A DNA stretch of 64,000 nucleotides, from positions 7,133,167 to 7,197,166 of the forward strand of contig OZ038465.1 of NCBI GenBank assembly GCA_964036295.1, read 5' to 3'. Source of the stretch: Plumapathes pennacea. Taxonomy: Eukaryota; Cnidaria; Anthozoa; Antipatharia; Myriopathidae. Made by a program: the position numbers and the translations under genes. Every line of letters begins with the position of its first letter. The stretch's first letter is position 1. The notes beneath the pieces were generated by a model. That model made no database searches, was not told where the DNA came from, and saw only the letters and a program-made list of their open reading frames with translations. Shown in pieces: positions 62,402 to 64,000 of the stretch.

Positions 62402-64000
62402 GTTTTTTTTCGTGCGGCCGTATCTCCAAGCCCATTTTTATCCCGTTCACGTGTAAGCTTGTCCGGTGACTGATGCATGATATGTCGTAAAGAAAGATTT
62501 TAAAATAGAAACACATATTTTATTCCGCCGGCTCTTCTTCTTTTTTGTAGAAATCACTCGTCAGCGAAGAAACTGTTTCAGACTTTCCCTACAGCGGATT
62601 GAATAGAACTTCTAGTCCAGTTCTTCTGTTACATGACAAATCCAACGGATAGGATAACCGACTTGCTTGATCAACCTTCCCCCTAATATCATATTTCAAG
62701 AACCAAAATTAATACAAGTTGTTTTCTTTAAATACGCTAGTCTCTCAGTTTTTATCATAATGAAACGAATCAAAATAGCCACAAGCTATCAGCCCAAGTA
62801 AGAAAACTAATCAAGACAAAATTGGAAAATAAATGGTGCAAAACAAGACGTGTCTTAATTGCATGAAAACAACGATCTAATGTTGACCGCTGTTCAACAC
62901 TGTCTTAGACAGTAATTACACTCGCTAATTCTTGACCAATATCTCTGCTTGCCCTATTTTCCCGTTTAGCCAGCTCGGCATTTGTTGTTTATAAGAACTA
63001 AAAAATCGGTTCAATTCACATTCATAGACATTTTGCCACGCGTTACGAAGTGGGAGCTGAAATGAAGCATTTTGCGGTGTAGAAAGTAATCATGTATAAT
63101 GAGCTTGCGGAATGGTCATCAAGAGAAGTGGGTGATCTTTTATATTATGGGCTTTATATGAACAAAACCGCAGTTGGATATTGGGACACTAAAACGCAAG
63201 GTCGTTTCAGCTACACTCAACACATCTATTTTAGCCCGAGTGAATAATGTGAAGTTTAAGGTCTGCAAAAATATATAATTGATGAAAGACTGAGCAAAAG
63301 TTCAGTGCACCGGGCACCAATTGCGGCGGAAAACAGGGTAGCGGGATAAATTAACTGAAAATTAGCAGACATTGGCATGTATTACAGTCTAGTAACTGAC
63401 AATTGCTTCCAATATTCCAAGTCTACAAAGAAAGAGCTTGGTTTGCATCAGGCGGAAATTCAGTGGAAACCACACTGTTCACATAATGTTGTTTCGGAAA
63501 TGGGGACAGTGCAACCTGGACCGCAAGCTCAGATATCCTTCAGGACGTGGCGGTGTATTGATACGACCAAGTTGAAGAAGAGGATTATGTGATCAGTGTG
63601 AAGGCCTAAAGAAAGAATAAATTGATTAAAGAGAAAGATTTGTTTTGCACGTTATTTTACATGAATGTGTCCTGTTCAAGGGAAAGATTTTCTTTTTATG
63701 CCGATCACAGGGCGGTTTCAGTAACATTGGAGCTCTATATTGTAACAGAGAAATCTATTTTTCAAGTGTTTGTTTCTACGATGTAAATAACTGGTTTCGT
63801 GACAGGAGTATTTCAATTTCGTGTCAAGTTCCTGGGCGGCTTTCGTTGATTTTGTTCGTTAAAATTGACATTAATAAACAACAGCCTTTGACGAGTGCTT
63901 GACCTGAGAAACGCTACTTTAGTTTACGTGTAAATTCAATATGCATAAATGTAGACAATTCGGTTCAAACTTCAAGTTAGCAGGGCAAAATATTGATGGG
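62402..64000. other. No gene recognised
   Basis: AT-rich spacer. Short frames at 63377-63592 and 63645-63902 resemble no family and lack splice context. Confidence 0.45.

Overview
The window looks like nuclear DNA of a cnidarian animal, most likely an anthozoan such as a stony coral. Genes are split by GT-AG introns, proteins resemble vertebrate orthologues domain for domain, and the spacers hold many short inverted-repeat elements, microsatellites and a tRNA-derived SINE. The taxon is an inference; no marker gene for species is present. Exon coordinates below were assembled by hand from splice sites, reading phase and family similarity. In all eight gene models the exon lengths sum to an uninterrupted reading frame.

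Layout. 1.4-6.7 kb (minus): PRPS-associated protein (PRPSAP), a regulatory relative of PRPP synthetase. 7.6-9.4 kb (minus): AIMP2, a scaffold of the multi-tRNA-synthetase complex. 9.8-24.9 kb (plus): BPTF, the large NURF chromatin-remodelling subunit (3,079 aa; DDT, three PHD fingers, bromodomain), which shares a 382-bp divergent promoter with AIMP2. 25.6-30.1 kb (minus): RMDN1-like TPR protein. 31.3-31.8 kb (plus): broken intronless SET-domain copy. 34.6-37.6 kb (plus): FOXJ1, the motile-cilia forkhead factor, with an RFX X-box-like site upstream. 39.3-43.9 kb (minus): F-box/WD40 protein.

43.9-58.7 kb holds a head-to-tail duplication of a DEG/ENaC (ASIC-like) sodium channel gene. Both copies are intact and differ at about 16 of 493 aligned residues. 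The copies act as a natural before/after record. The upstream copy carries a THAP-type inverted-repeat transposon and a long extra intron segment; the downstream copy carries a 382-bp MITE with a clean empty site in its partner. A 31-base identity between the A/B junction and 61.8 kb suggests that the original duplication was about 18 kb and that the upstream copy later lost about 3 kb.

58.7-64 kb has no recognisable gene, but holds a 246-bp tandem repeat, a SINE, a long fold-back element and one small secreted-peptide-like ORF. The genes are housekeeping or regulatory neighbours and do not form one pathway. I see no CRISPR array, no functional tRNA or rRNA and no viral gene.
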